Below are positions 5,037 through 5,999 of a stretch of DNA of 5,999 nucleotides, in pieces; the stretch's first letter is position 1, and every line of letters begins with the position of its first letter. Under the pieces are notes generated by a model, which was not told where the DNA came from, did not search any database, and saw nothing but the letters and a program-made list of their open reading frames with translations. The DNA is from Acidobacteriota bacterium. Lineage in GTDB: Bacteria; Acidobacteriota; Thermoanaerobaculia; Multivoradales; JAHZIX01. A program made the position numbers and the translations under genes. The stretch lies in NCBI GenBank assembly GCA_020439725.1, contig JAGQSE010000579.1:1-5999 (forward strand), written 5' to 3'.

Positions 5037-5231
5037 TCAAGTAAACTCCTCCGCCGAGATCACCTCGCCCCGGTCGCCCTCGGCCATCGCTTCGCGGAGA
5101 GCAGCGACCTCGGCGGCGGGCAGCGTGAAGGTCTCGTCACCTTCAGGAGCGAGAACGGTGACGGATTGACCCTCGGAGAAGGACTCGCCGGGAACTTCGA
5201 TCTTGCCGTCCACAACCGTGCCTGTGGTCAT
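5037..5231 (-). CDS. Small antitoxin-like protein, partner toxin not seen
   Basis: From the ATG at 5231 the product has 64 residues. It has a short beta-rich half, TGTVVDGKIEVPGESFSEGQSVTVL, resembling the SpoVT/AbrB- or DUF104-like openings of small antitoxins. A helical acidic half follows (AAEVAALREAMAEGDRGEVISAEEF), resembling the E-A-DRGE-ISAEELL tail of RelB/ParD-like antitoxins. That tail usually continues for another 5-10 residues, so the C-terminus, ending in FT then TGA, may be clipped. Other possible starts are ATG 5237 and GTG 5273; none has a clear Shine-Dalgarno, and 5231 was chosen because the family-like text begins there. The next region downstream on this strand is the REP locus, and no toxin gene is visible. 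It follows the radical SAM gene closely on the same strand. The family assignment is tentative. Confidence 0.6.
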   Translation of the reverse strand: MTTGTVVDGKIEVPGESFSEGQSVTVLAPEGDETFTLPAAEVAALREAMAEGDRGEVISAEEFT

Positions 5232-5300
5232 TCGCATGATCGGAGCGTACGGCACGACCGTCAGCCCGGCCACTGGCCGAACTGACGGCTCAGCGAGCCC

Positions 5301-5999
5301 TCAAGCCGCGCGCTTCCCCGCCAGCGCAGCGGTGCGGCGTGCGAACCTTCTTGCGAAGACGCGCTTCATGACCGACAGCTTGAGCTGCTGGAAGGGGTAG
5401 CGCTTGCGGCTCAGGGTGCGGCATTCCTCGGGGAGCATGACCAGGCTGACGTGGACGTTGGGGGCGCAGCCGATGGGAAGACCGCGCTCCATGGTGGCTT
5501 CGTAGAGGCGGCGGAAGACGGGGATCATCTCCTCGGTCTTGGGCGGGGCGACGTCCTCGAGGTCGGTGCCCTTCAGGGGGCGGAAGACGCAGACGGTGGG
5601 GATAGCGCCGACGGAGGTGATCCAGTCGATGGCGGCGATCGAGGACTCGGGGGGCTCGAGACCGGCGATGATCTCGCCGTTGGTCACCCAGGGCTCATGG
5701 CGGGGGCCGTGATCGGTGAGGGACGCGCAGTAGCGGACCGCTTCCAGGTAGTGATCGAGGCCGTACTCGGCATCCTTGCCGGGGCAGATCTCGCGGAACA
5801 GCTGGCGGTCATAGATCTCGAAACAGAAGGACACGCGGTTGACGCCCATGGCGCGAAGACCGTCATAGCGCGACAGGTCGCGGTGCGGCGGGGTCTGCAC
5901 CCCGATCAGGAGACCGAGCTCCTCCTTGATGCGACGGATGTAGGGCTCGAGGATGTCGAGATAGGTGTCGCCGGTGTAGTGACCGGTGTTGAAGTCGAC
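5301..5999 (-). CDS. Radical SAM-type protein, C-terminal 232 residues, 5' end cut by window
   Basis: The frame is open from the window edge to TGA at 5301-5303. The GTG at 5900 is internal, because conserved-looking sequence continues upstream of it (FNTGHYTGDTYLDILEPYI). The visible part resembles the C-terminal two thirds of a radical SAM barrel: LLIGVQTPP, AMGVNRVSFCFEIYD, the NGEIIAGLEPPESSIAAIDW segment, GAIPTVCVFRPLKGTDLED, and GCAPNVHVSLVMLPEEC. These match alternating strands and helices of (beta/alpha) barrels with a 'CPGK' and 'FRPL-GTD' pattern that I associate with uncharacterised radical SAM proteins. The CxxxCxxC iron-sulfur motif would lie N-terminally and is outside the window, so the assignment rests on overall pattern. 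The C-terminal 40 residues are basic (RRFARRTAALAGKRAA). Substrate unknown. The antitoxin-like gene follows about 30-70 bases downstream, depending on its start. Confidence 0.65.
   Translation of the reverse strand, partial: VDFNTGHYTGDTYLDILEPYIRRIKEELGLLIGVQTPPHRDLSRYDGLRAMGVNRVSFCFEIYDRQLFREICPGKDAEYGLDHYLEAVRYCASLTDHGPRHEPWVTNGEIIAGLEPPESSIAAIDWITSVGAIPTVCVFRPLKGTDLEDVAPPKTEEMIPVFRRLYEATMERGLPIGCAPNVHVSLVMLPEECRTLSRKRYPFQQLKLSVMKRVFARRFARRTAALAGKRAA

Noticed and set aside
1..5999. CRISPR array, insertion sequence, rRNA or RAYT transposase linked to the REP elements
   Set aside because: No regularly spaced direct repeats, transposase motifs or rRNA sequence were seen; the RT is not a RAYT and only two REP loci are present.

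Overview
This is a bacterial window, mostly GC-rich. One 60-base line inside the acetyltransferase gene (2041-2100) counts to 46/60 G+C, whereas a line inside the reverse transcriptase gene (4201-4260) counts to 21/60. The host looks like a high-GC bacterium. Nothing here fixes its phylum; GC-rich soil or sediment lineages with many REP-type palindromes would fit, but that is a guess. The low-GC stretch from about 3170 to 4900 looks acquired.

Layout. 1-1010 (-): truncated DUF819-type membrane protein. 1124-1704 (+): type II toxin-antitoxin pair, a ribbon-helix-helix antitoxin overlapping a MazF toxin, with a small palindrome over the antitoxin start. 1751-2263 (+): GNAT acetyltransferase. 2295-2366: two hairpins of REP type. 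2475-2726 (+): HicB-type antitoxin with no recognisable HicA. 2727-3261: about 535 bases without a secure protein gene, containing a promoter and a strongly structured region read here as a non-coding RNA. 3262-4725 (+): a single reverse transcriptase (RT) with an intact YSDD active site, most like the DRT2/UG2 class of antiphage RTs. 4726-5036: non-coding, with a second pair of REP-type hairpins. 5037-5231 (-): short antitoxin-like protein. 5301-5999 (-): C-terminal part of a radical SAM-type protein, cut by the window edge.

The main point of interest is the RT module. In DRT2 systems, as I recall the literature, an RNA encoded just upstream of the RT is copied by rolling-circle reverse transcription into a concatemer of about 120-nt units. 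The concatemer carries a stop-free 'neo' reading frame that exists only after concatenation. The matching features here are a promoter followed at once by a hairpin (3009-3029), a possible long-range closing stem (3056-3069 with 3229-3245), and one sense frame without stops from 3027 to 3266. That frame has a good Shine-Dalgarno and ATG at 3087-3098, and two similar hairpins share GGCAA exactly 120 nt (40 codons) apart. This gives a testable neo prediction. The assignment to DRT2 and the exact template borders are inference.

Around the RT module sit three antitoxin-like genes, only one with a visible toxin, and two REP loci about 2.7 kb apart. Together these suggest an accessory island of defence and addiction genes between more ordinary chromosomal genes.
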